A DNA stretch of 64,000 bases from assembly GCA_946902875.1 (NCBI GenBank), contig OX336342.1, positions 15,059,523 through 15,123,522 of the forward strand, in the 5' to 3' direction. This DNA is from Nematopogon swammerdamellus. Taxonomy: Eukaryota > Arthropoda > Insecta > Lepidoptera > Adelidae. Positions 54,861 to 64,000 of the stretch are shown here, one piece after another. A program made the position numbers and the translations under genes. How positions within the stretch are numbered: position 1 is the first letter of the stretch; each line of letters begins with the position of its first letter. Below the pieces are notes generated by a model. It worked only from the letters and a program-made list of their open reading frames with translations, made no database searches and was not told where the DNA came from.

Positions 54861-57800
54861 ACCACTAGTTTCCTGCCTGTTTACGTCACGCCATGAATCT
54901 AGCAGGTCCATGCCATTTTTAACATTTTATTCGATGGTTAAAACTCTAAACAAAATGTACTTAAAAACTACGAATAAATAAAGTAGCCCCATAATAATAA
55001 CATCAATAGTAATTAAAAATTTTGTAATTTTACACCAAACACAAATTAGTACAATTTATTTGTTAATTTTTCATTAATTTGTCAAGCTAGAGTTACACAC
55101 ATTACAACGTTGACCTAAGCAAGTAGCGGCGGACTACCGTGCGAGTTTTCCTCTGAGAGAAAGTGTGGCGTCGTCGTCGTCGTGAGTGCTAGCTAGTTGA
55201 CTAGTGTAACGCACTGTCGAAACTCTAGCCGTTATGTAAGTAGAGCGCGGGGAGGTGGAGGGTGTAAGGGAAAGTGCTTCCAACGTTTGCGGAGTATTCC
55301 TCGCACGCTCCTCTAACAATACGGCATATTCTCTTGCCGAATCACAAATCAGTAGAACGCCGAAAGCCTCGCAGATATACTGCCGGTTTTGTTTGACGAA
55401 AGTGGCGTACGTGAGCGAGGTACTAGATGCTTTTGATAATTTGATTGTGCTTCAATTCTCACGCAAATTGGCCCGTCGCATAGTCGATCGGTAGAGCGAG
55501 CTATTTGGGCTCGTAAAGGTCGAAATTATGTGAGTATATCAAGGACCTAAAATGAACGAAACGATTCCTATCTAAAACTTCGCCAAAAATTTAATTTTAA
55601 CTTTTCAGCTTCCCTTTTTATCAAGCCTTTTAAATGCATAAATATGGTGGAAAAGCTTCATTCGATGGAAAAATCTAATAAGACTAATGATAAGAAGTAT
55701 ATCACCACCACCTATCGCTCGTAGCTTGCCTCGCGTCGTCCCGGAGAGCTCCGTAGCCACGGCCTGCACCCGCCGGCGTGCTTGGAGGTTTGTCTCCCGC
55801 CGCCGGCGGTATTACCGTTTTTATTTAGTTTTTGTATTAATTTTGTATATTTTTATTACTTTGTAGTGTAATATAACTATGTAAAATTAATGTAAAATTT
55901 AAAAGAAATGTGAAATAAAGAAAAAAGAAGTATATAATTAAAAAACAAAATGTAAGTGATAAACATTCTACGAAAGCGTCTCGTAGTCTCAAATAAGTAC
56001 ATTCGGCTAAGGCAACTTTTCTGAGTGATATTAATAAAAATGAAATGATCCTCAGTTTAAAAGTCGTAACATGCCTACATGCAGAACAGTAAAATTCGAA
56101 GTAGCGCAAATGGAAACTAAAAGTGAACCAGATGCATATATTTTATTACAATTTGAGGACGACGAGTATAAACGTTTTATAAGCGCTCGAAATTAGCTTC
56201 GTATACTCGGAGCCATCTAAGGGGGTGAAGATAAATATGTTTTGCGCTGCGAAAATTTCGCAACAAAATACAATGTCGATGACATTTTACGGTTTTACTT
56301 ACGGTCTCTCTCCGAGCCATATGGTTCGACGCATCGAGCCAAACGTATGGCCCATCTTCATGAGCACTCTGGCGGCGAGACAGAAGGCTGCTGGCACCGG
56401 CAGAGCCACACAGCTCGCAGAACGACCGTGAGTAAAGTCGTAAAATATTTATGTTTAAATGTTTAACAACCACGGTTATTTAAAAACCCCATTAAATATA
56501 AAATTGTACACATCTGTGAAAATATGTTTAACGGCTATACCAACATTGCAGCAACACAAAAGAGTTCAGTGAACCCTTAAAATTGTTACGAACTCGACAA
56601 ACATCCCCCCTGAGGACAGCCACCCAAGACTTATGCTAAAAGCAATTGCAATTGTCTTATTGTCTATTGTCCACTTACCTCTTGGTAATATTATTGTCCT
56701 TTCATTATTTATTACTGCCTTTGTCCTGAGTTTCCCTCTCGGTCGGAGGCACGCACACAGATACTAACTGTGGGTATTTTAAGCGTCACTGAGTACCGTG
56801 CGAAGCTAAGGTGTGATGGTAATAACCTACACCTGAGGTTAAATTGAATGTCTAATTTTAAAACATCGCGAAACTCATCACCAGCTTTTCGTTTTTAGCG
56901 AATTTAGCGTACAATACTGGTTTTTATTATTTCGAGAAACACTTTATGCTTTGCTTGTGTATCGTATTTTTAAGCTCCATTTTAGTATAAAACTAATAAT
57001 TATTTAAATCGACGTAACATTCTGGCTGGAGTATACGAGCATTTTCGCATGTTCTTGAGATGTTGTGAGTACTTAGAGATAGCTTAGTGATTGCTATTAT
57101 TTACTATATATATGCCAATGCAGGCTATTCTAATGAGGCGAATATATTCCATCCAGTTGCACGGGTAATTATTTTCAAGTGGAAATGTTTTGGTACCCCA
57201 CGGGGAAGCAATATAAAATGTTTGGGGTCGGAATGCGGTGCCCGGGGCCGCTGCCTGTTGTCGCCATATTGGATTCTTGCCGAAGCGGTCTCCGGCCTCC
57301 ACCTCCGCCGCCGCCAGGCGCCCAGATAAGCAATAGCGATGTGCAGGGGTATTTGGGGACACTTAATTATACGGACAAGACCAGTATCAGTCACCCAGGA
57401 TGACCGAATATTTTCGTGACGAAATTCGCACCCTCATTAGTCGGCCACATTAAATATTTCGATGCAATCACGAAATATCTCAATTTTCAATCGGTCACAT
57501 CCATTTAAAACATTTAAAATTTTCTTCTACCTACTATAGCGTCAATTAGAATTAAAATCTAAAATGCGGTAGCCGGCCCGCTGAAACTGCGGCGACCGTG
57601 AATTAAATAATAATTGGTGTCCCAATTATATTTACCACAAGTATATGACCGACAACCGCGCCCCCGCGCCGCGTCGTCGGCGCCAGCGCGAGAGGACGAA
57701 CTATCGTAGCGTGTAGTGGTGGACCGCGGGCAGTCTAGCGTTACATAGGCGAGCATGGATGATGGCATACAATGCGTTACAAACGTGCCCATAACCCAAG

Positions 57801-58440
57801 GGCCTTCCTCGAGTTAATTACTGGAACTAGGGGCCGAGAATTCCCGGTGCGTCGCGTCGGCTGGAAGGCGAGGTGGCAGTCGGTGGCAGCACGCGACGCG
57901 ACAATGCGAGACACGACCGCCCTTCACGGCGACGCGCCGACCGACCCACCCACGTTAATTCGATTTGAGGCGGCACGTGCATTCGGACGCAACTAGACCC
58001 GTTCACTTCACGATCGCACGTTTTCTATGAAATGTCACAAAAAGTTCATTGGGATCTCAAAATGAACAACTTAGCTTATTCTAATGTGGTGAAATGCTCA
58101 AAAATGCTTATCCATAAAATTGGGGCTTCAGAAACCGCATCGAAATCGTTAGTTTTAAATATTAATGAAAGATTTACCAGGAACACAGACAATTCCAGGC
58201 AAACCTATCAAACAGAGAGAACTCACCACACACGCAACACACATGCCCTCTCTGTTCCCTCGGATACAGAACGGGAATGACGATACTGGTATAGATTTAG
58301 ACAAAATATGACAGGGAAAGTTGTTCATAGTAAATCACTACGGTTTGAGAAGGGTCGTCCTATTTATAAAATTGTAAAGAAGAAACTATGCCGGAATGTA
58401 AATGAAGATAAGTACCTACTAGGCAAATACTAAATCCGCT
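54861..58440. other. Long single-copy interval, no gene recognised
   Basis: AT-rich with GC-rich patches at 55700-55810, 57210-57330 and 57640-57970. Frames around 55134-55494, 56177-56473, 57084-57403 and 57559-57996 overlap on both strands and have no domain I recognise. A 22-bp imperfect inverted pair (56283-56305 and 56424-56449) places donor-like GTAAGT and GTGAGT on opposite strands. Confidence 0.4.
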
Positions 58441-58658
58441 TCCTTACCTATAATAAAATCCAACGTCTGCTTTCTGTCTGCCTGTCTGTCTGTCCGCTTA
58501 TAACTCGAGAACCACTGAACCGATTTTAATAAAACAAAATTCTACGGATAGCTTGATTCTTCCCATCAACTATAGGCTACTTACTATCACGCTAAATAGC
58601 TTATGAGGTTTGCAGTGAAGTGAAATATGAGAGCGGGCGGAGCCGCGGGCACAGCTAG
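58441..58658 (+). mobile_element. Helitron C, the best-preserved copy
   Basis: TCCTTACCTATAATAAAATC start, (TGTC)n, CTTATAACTCGAGAACCACT, CTAGCTTGATTCTTCC-like core, GAGAGCGGGCGGAGCCGCGG hairpin, GCACAG and CTAG at 58655-58658 followed by T. About 218 bp, clearly non-autonomous. It serves as the reference for the copies at 3385, 3630, 25237 and 53038. Confidence 0.9.
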
Positions 58659-58759
58659 TGTACTATAAAAATACACTTTAGCACAATAGTGATGAAAAGG
58701 AAACCAATCATAGCGTAAAGTGTCAAAGATGATGATCAGGGGCTAGCGATAAACCAAAA

Positions 58760-58985
58760 CCAAGACAGAGTTACATACATACATACATAGGTCACGCCTG
58801 TTTCCCGGTGGGGTAGGCAGAGACAACGGAACGGATCTCCACGTGCCACGATCCTGACACATCTCCGCCGCCTCTTCCACTCTCATGTGCTTCATGCATG
58901 CTCGTCGGTTACGGGTACTATGCACTTGACACTTTTTGAGCACATGTACGATCTTGTCCAGGTACGTGCTTCTAGGGCTAGTTGA
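58760..58985 (-). pseudogene. RTE-like element copy 3, C-terminal fragment
   Basis: Minus strand: LKKCQVHSTRNRRACMKHM and VEEAAEMCQDRGTWRSV (58943-58838), then CTACCCCACCGGGAAACAGG and an ATGT tail (on plus CATACATACATACATA at 58770-58787). It is more diverged than copies 1 and 2 and strongly 5' truncated. Confidence 0.8.
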
Positions 58986-59014
58986 TATAAATCAGGCAAA
59001 GCAAACCAACCGTA

Positions 59015-59451
59015 AGGTGCTTCTTTATTAGCTGCAAATATTTTGGGAGGAGTGCATATAGTGCACGTTCAGAAAAACAAAAAACATTATATTTAGCATT
59101 CGTTTTCGAAAAATTTGACAGGGCATGTCTGTCTATGTTCTACACAATCAAAACGTGCCACTAGGTACCTAAACAGATGATTATTTGAGGTCATTGACTC
59201 TCCTGTGCGACGCGCGGGTTGCGGCGCGGCGCGGCCCGGCCGGGAGAGTCAACGACCTCAAATAATCAGCTGCTTAGATACCTAGTGGCACCTTTGGGAC
59301 CACAGTTTTGATTGCGTAGAACATATTATATGTTTTGTTGAATTTCTCGAAAACTAATACTAAGAACATTTTTTTCTTTACTTAACGTGTTTATAATACC
59401 TAGTTGGTACATGGCCCTCCGAAAATATTTGCAGCTAATAAAGAAATACCC
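59015..59451. mobile_element. 437-bp palindromic MITE with a GC-rich core
   Basis: TTCTTTATTAGCTGCAAATA near the left end is inverted at the right end, and TA flanks both sides. A second inner pair, CCACTAGGTACCTAAACAG with GATTATTTGAGGTCATTGAC and GAGAGTCAACGACCTCAAAT with AGATACCTAGTGGCAC, surrounds a GC-only core (59206-59240, GCGGCGCGGCGCGGCCCGGC). Two nested inverted pairs imply one long hairpin. Confidence 0.8.
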
Positions 59452-60404
59452 TATATATGTAAGAGTACCGCCTAAAATCCCTATATCTAGAGCAGCATAG
59501 ACTGTAAATGCTCCACTGAAATACTAACCGTGCGCTGAGGCGAAGCAACTGTCGCCCTCCCTTAGGTGGAATCAGTCGTGGCGGGACGAGGCGAGGCGAA
59601 GCGAACGTGCTGTGACTACTTGCAGCCTCAGACTTCCTCTAGCTAGAATAATACTACAACGCTCACGGCTCCGGCATCTGGTTAGCGGTAATTAGAAGCG
59701 GTAATTAAAAGCAGAGGCGAAACAAGAACACGTACATATCTCCTATGTATAAATATATATCTCCACATCAAATATTACCTTTGCGTTACTATGCATGCGA
59801 TAAACTCGGAAACACGAGTGTTTCTTTCACTAAAATAATCCGTAAAATCTTAGAATATTGATATCAGTTAATGGAATCAGGAAGACAGCGAAGCGAAGCC
59901 GTACTCTGCGAAGTTTCTTGCCGGTTCCTGTGATAAACAATTAACACAACTATATAAATAATTATTATTTCGTCCAATGAGTCTTAAAGTCTTAAACAGG
60001 GGTCCAGGCTCTTATCGCTTGGGTTATTTTTCTTTTCTTTATGCATCTATGGGACTTTCTGCACTACTATGTATGATTATGTCTTGTCTAAAATAAAAAA
60101 GAGACCATGAGTTTTGATTAGCCACCTTTCCGGCACTCGTGGACATATCTTTAAATTTTCCTTGTCCGGAGGCTTCATTGTCCGTGTCAGTTAGCAGAGG
60201 ATTCCATACACCGAGCATTCCATAGGTTGAGCTCACGGTTTTCTATAGCTCTTTTTCTTTTTAGGCATTTTTAATGAAGCCTATTTTAGTTTTAGTATGA
60301 GCTCTATGATATATTTTCACTAACTGTTATTTCATTAATAAAAAAGCTATCAGTAAGTATTTCAGCTCGTATATAATAAAATTTGTGCGCCATCAATGCA
60401 CATG
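59452..60404. other. Single-copy DNA, no gene recognised
   Basis: Mixed composition. A 65-codon minus frame at 60039-60236 has no domain. Confidence 0.45.
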
Positions 60405-60490
60405 TATTGTACGACCTAATGTACATGGGCGTCGTTAGACACCTTATGGGTGGCTAGGAGCAATATGTCGCGCTTTCACTAAAAAAAATC
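60405..60490 (+). mobile_element. 3' UTR end of the non-LTR element, plus-strand copy
   Basis: ACGACCTAATGTACATGGGC, AGACACCTTATGGGTGGCTA and ATATGTCGCGCTTTCACT then poly-A (60480-60488). It is the reverse complement of 34307-34400, a third insertion of the same element. Confidence 0.8.
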
Positions 60491-61166
60491 TATTTGTAAA
60501 ACCTATTTTTAATCATTCAGCTACGATCTAAAATCTAATACAAAAGTGCGGTAACTGCTGGTGACTATATTACGGTAGTGAGAGCGGGGACAATGTTATG
60601 GAAGTTTTAACCAAGTGCACCAGAGCTTAATTTATTTTCAAGAGCGGTAAAAGTTCGCCTGCCAAAAGTGCCGATAATAATTCGTGCCCCGGGTGGTAAC
60701 CTCGCTGAAAGTGAATACTTTCCAGGCCAGACAACGTTTTAGCAGACGGTGCACGTATTCGTATCAATTTGTAATGAACCAATCGGAAATAGTACGAGAA
60801 TATTTCCAATCGACGCTACGCTGGCAATTAATTATGAAGATAAACTCATTTATTATGCGGGATAAGTTAAAATTGTTAAAGAGCTCGCTGATTAATTTGC
60901 TGCTGAATAATTAATGTTTGCTTGAAGAAGGATTCATTAAACTAGAATAACATTTATGTTTCCCTGGTGACATTTGGCTATTGTGTTAATTCACAATGGA
61001 CCAAGTAAATCTGTCATGATTCGGTGATGACATGATATCACTTCACTTTTGGGAACAATACACATACCATACCATTACGTCTTCAGAAACGAAATTTTGC
61101 CACTAAAATGTTTATTATAGAACTATAACCATTGTATATTTGGGGATATAATTTGACCACTATATA
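60491..61166. promoter_or_regulatory. Single-copy AT-rich DNA with many TAAT motifs
   Basis: 60660-60920 contains GATAATAATTCG, GGCAATTAATTATGAAG, GCTGATTAATTTGC and GAATAATTAATG, a local concentration of homeodomain-type TAAT cores without repeat signatures. Regulatory role is inference. Confidence 0.15.
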
Positions 61167-61767
61167 CAGGGTGTCCCAAAACTCAACGTCAAGCGGGAAC
61201 CAGGGAGTAGGCCAGTTTATGAGTACCCAGGGTAAAATAAGAAAAAAATCGTAGTCATTCGTTTTTTATTATATGAGCATTTTTTGAGAAACGTTGAAAA
61301 TTTACATTTTTAGATACTACGACAATAAATTTGCAAATATAATTGTTAAAAAAAATTTATTGGTAGCCTAAATAACTCTGCTATTGATCAGTATCCCAAA
61401 CAAAACCAGAATGCCTGTAGTTTTACCAAAAAACATATTCAGTTCAATTTTTTTCAAAAAAACTAAATGACTCCGATTTTTTTTTTCTTATTTTTCCCCG
61501 GGTAGTCATTGACATTTTTAGGTACTACGACTACAAATTTGCAAATATAATTGTAAAAAAAAATTATTGGTAGCCTAAATAACTCTGCTATTGATCAGTA
61601 TCCCAAACAAAACCAGAATGCCTGTAGTTTTATCAAAAAAAATATTCAGTTCAATTTTTTTCTAAAAAAATAAATGACTCCGATTTTTTTTTTCTTATTT
61701 TTCTTGGGTAGTCATAAACTGGCCTACTCCCTGGTTCCCGCTTAACGTTGAGTTTTGGGACACGGTG
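61167..61767. mobile_element. 601-bp MITE, CAGGGTGTCCC-type ends, with internal tandem duplication
   Basis: Left CAGGGTGTCCCAAAACTCAA, right (reversed) CACCGTGTCCCAAAACTCAA, inverted match over about 75-90 bp including GCGGGAACCAGGGAGTAGGC; TA flanks both sides. Inside, a 209-bp unit is repeated in tandem (61303-61511 and 61512-61720) with TTGCAAATATAATTGT, GATCAGTATCCCAAACAAAA and TGAATATTTTTT-like phrases. The end sequence resembles the 45685-47789 foldback, so the two may share a mobilising transposase type. Confidence 0.9.
61303..61720 (+). repeat. 209-bp tandem duplication inside the MITE
   Basis: Both copies begin ACATTTTTAG and contain AACTCTGCTATTGATCAGTA and AACCAGAATGCCTGTAGTTT in the same order with few differences. 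Confidence 0.9.
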
Positions 61768-61769
61768 TA

Positions 61770-62374
61770 TATTGTTTGGGATGGAACTTTGTTATCTCCC
61801 GAGAGACACTATATGAAGGTGCTGGACTGACGTGTGAGGTCACTAATGGCGAGGGCCGTGTTGTTGACGTTTCCCACAACACCGAGGCAAACAACATCGC
61901 GATGATCGATCGGCACTTCGCTTTCGAGATGATCTATGACACGTAGAGACAAAAAACACGTTGGCTTAAACTGCGTTATGGGCTAGGCCAGATAAACTAT
62001 CTGCAGGATATACTATACTATACTAATAGTGTTATAGCTCCACGTACAAAGTCCTTTAGAGGTCACTTCCTTGTACTCATATTTCTCACAACGTTATATT
62101 ATCGCTATGAAATAAGTCTGAATCGTTGAAGTAGTAGTCTGAATCGTAGTGTAGGCCGGGAAGGGTTTACGCATGTGACCGACTTCACAGCAGCAAAATA
62201 ACTTGGCACCGCGAAATGACTAGGGCGATGGAAAAGAACAACTTTGCACATTATGTTATTTACCGGTTATTACTAAAACACTGTTCTTTGCTACACTTAT
62301 GCGCACAGGAATAGCTATTCAAGTATTAAACGAATAGTAAATTACATAACGCTATTATTTTAACTAAAAAAATA
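61770..62374. other. Single-copy DNA, no gene recognised
   Basis: Nothing supported beyond short chance frames. Confidence 0.45.
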
Positions 62375-62780
62375 ATCAAATCAAATCAAAATATGTTCAT
62401 TGCCTTTTAAAATTTTGCAAAAGGTACAACTTAACGCCGTAGGCGTTCTCCTCCAGGCAACCTTTGGGTTATCATGAATGAGTGTGGAGTGGCAGAGACA
62501 GTATACGGTCTTTGAACATAAACACCGACTGCGATAGACGGATTTCGAGGGGAAGCGAGTTCCACATACGTGCCGCATTCACGGTGAAGGAGTCAGAGTG
62601 AGAAGTGGATAAGTAAGAAGGGATGGCGAGTACTCGGGAATCAGTTGATCTCAAAGAAAGACCGTGAGCACAGAGAAATTGGAATCGATCCCGCAAGTAC
62701 TCTAGAGCCCCAATGTCGTTCAGCGTGCGGAAGAGAAGAGAGAGAACATGATAATTTCTAAGGCGTTATACCATTTGTGT
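62375..62780 (-). pseudogene. Non-LTR retrotransposon C-terminal fragment and 3' tail
   Basis: Minus strand: LRNYHVLSLLFRTLNDIGAL, EYLRDRFQFLCAHGLSLRST, SHSDSFTVNAARMWNSLPLE and SVFMFKDRILSL. The SFxVxAxRxWNSLPxxIR...FKxRL pattern is the conserved C-terminal tail of non-LTR RT proteins as recalled. An in-frame stop lies near 62775. A GATTT-repeat tail (on plus, AATCAAATCAAATCAAAA at 62372-62390) marks the 3' end. It belongs to a different family from 30735-31519. Confidence 0.75.
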
Positions 62781-64000
62781 AATATAATATTTAATGTAAT
62801 ACAGTGTTAAAAAAAATTTATTAAAAAAGTGTAATCGACGAATCATAATAATTATTATCATTGGCTAGCCACCTACATACTCATCTATAATAAATTATTC
62901 TGTATGCGTTTCACATCTAAGACCCGAGACGTCAATTTGTAATATTACTACACAACTACCTTCCTCTTGGTCCCCCGTCCCATCCATTTCAGACCAGTCG
63001 TCATTTATCAGCTGCCACCTAAACCATTTATCTTACGTTATTATAAAACGGGCCCTCCCAAACACAATCGCAACGAGACCGCACATTCCGCTGTGGAGAG
63101 ACGTTGGATCAGCTGTGTCGGACGGTGCGGCCATATATGCCGCCGCCGCCGCCGTACCGTCCGCGTCTGACGACGGAGACGGAACGCATGACTACTGCTT
63201 GAAATTCTGTAGAAGGCTCTCGATGCAATGCACACAATGTAAACACCATGTATATTATGAGAACTTACAAAGATGCAATTTGTAACAGTGCACAAATGTG
63301 AATCGTTATAATTATGTCTTTGTTTGATTTTATTTTCTTTACTTTGTTCAGTTCATCCAATATATATTTAGTGCAATATTGAAGTGAGAACTCACATTTT
63401 GTATTCTGCAAAAACAGTATTTTAAGTTAGAAAATTATAGATAGAACATTCTTCTTTTAAAACAAAACGTGTTATAATAAGTTAATGAAATTATATATAG
63501 TTTGCACGATAATAAATAATTCACTGCCTACTGTTAATGTTTACTAAATGCGCAACAAGCAAAACTACGCTAGTAAAGTAGGGCAAAACTCAGCGGCGAC
63601 TCCTCTCAGTTGGCGAGGTTGGCGCCGCCAAACCGAATAAAATGAATGACACCATTAATACAGAAGTATCAGGCTAAAATAAATGTGAAAAAAATTCGGA
63701 GTTATATTATTTAAGTCATATAATCCACGATTAATAAGATAAAACGTCAATCCCGTACCCGTTACATAATTTGAAATTTCGCGCGCGTCAAACGCGGGCG
63801 ACGACGAATGACGACACATCAAGGCATTCATTGGCCGGTTGGCTACATTTTGAAGCGCCATCGTATTTCATACAAGGCGGAAGCGACCGATGTCCCCCCC
63901 GTCCCGCGCGGACCCGCTGATCAGCCTTTCGAGTTGGCGCAGCGGGGAGTGCATTTAGTGACGCGGTAGCGAGTAGAGCGAGCTAGCGAGCGAGCTAGGT
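62781..64000. other. Right edge, single-copy DNA
   Basis: No gene recognised. A stem-loop near 63119-63163 pairs CGGACGGTGCGG with CCGTACCGTCCG around a CCG-rich loop. CpG-rich patches lie at 63780-63990. The last ~50 bases repeat GAGCGAGCTAGCGAGCG. Confidence 0.45.

Noticed and set aside
63950..64000. GAGCGAGCTAGCGAGCG repetition at the window edge as a telomere or satellite start
   Set aside because: Too short and does not match the insect TTAGG telomere repeat; cannot be judged at the edge.

Overview
This 64 kb window looks like gene-free, repeat-dense nuclear DNA from an insect, most likely a moth or butterfly (Lepidoptera). The call rests on repeat signatures I associate with lepidopteran genomes: short Helitrons starting TC and ending in a GC-rich hairpin plus CTAG, the GGAACCCTAAAAA/TTCCGTA family, the TTTTTAACCGACTTCC family, (ATGT)n-tailed non-LTR retroelements, and a mariner with TACGAGGG-type ends. 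I found no host gene with a convincing coding structure, no rRNA, no functional tRNA and no CRISPR array. Almost all open frames are chance frames in GC-rich DNA, translations of tandem repeats, or remnants of transposable elements. Genus and species cannot be decided from the sequence.

Layout. 1-3.9 kb: two minus-strand Helitrons packed with 68-bp minisatellite arrays, C/T-rich low-complexity DNA and smaller Helitron pieces. 3.9-9.8 kb: mostly single-copy, CpG-rich patches, interrupted by a 553-bp inverted-repeat element whose interior is a degenerate repeat (4909-5461). 9.8-12 kb: Helitrons and a pair of oppositely oriented 68-bp arrays enclosing the C-terminal end of a retroelement protein. 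12-21.9 kb: CpG-rich single-copy DNA with a 282-bp tandem duplication and an RTE-like retroelement remnant. 21.9-23.2 kb: a broken mariner with TA duplication and both inverted terminal repeats. 24.8-26.8 kb: a foldback structure with 220-bp arms. 28-36.5 kb: repeat remnants, a minus-strand non-LTR reverse transcriptase pseudogene, a diverged ~290-bp duplication and a tRNA-derived SINE. 37.5-38.0 kb: a MITE with perfect 9-bp target duplications. 39.6-41.5 kb: a GC-rich single-copy cluster. 41.5-42.4 kb: a young 5'-truncated retroelement insertion and a 74-bp minisatellite. 44.3-47.8 kb: a palindromic minisatellite Helitron, a CCCCCGAC-ended MITE and a 2.1 kb foldback made from an inverted duplication of the 3' half of a Tc1/mariner-type transposon. 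50-64 kb: further MITEs and foldbacks (49988-50819, 53570-54409, 59015-59451, 61167-61767), Helitrons and non-LTR fragments in otherwise unremarkable DNA.

The strongest theme is inverted duplication. At least eight elements are foldbacks or carry long inverted arms, and one minisatellite Helitron family shows the same array-inversion junction at two distant sites, so the palindromic form itself appears to have been amplified. No set of host genes working together can be described. The GC-rich, TAAT-containing single-copy patches between repeats could be cis-regulatory DNA of a neighbouring gene, or intronic, but that is inference. All boundaries were read by eye without alignment tools and may be off by several bases except where a target duplication fixes them.
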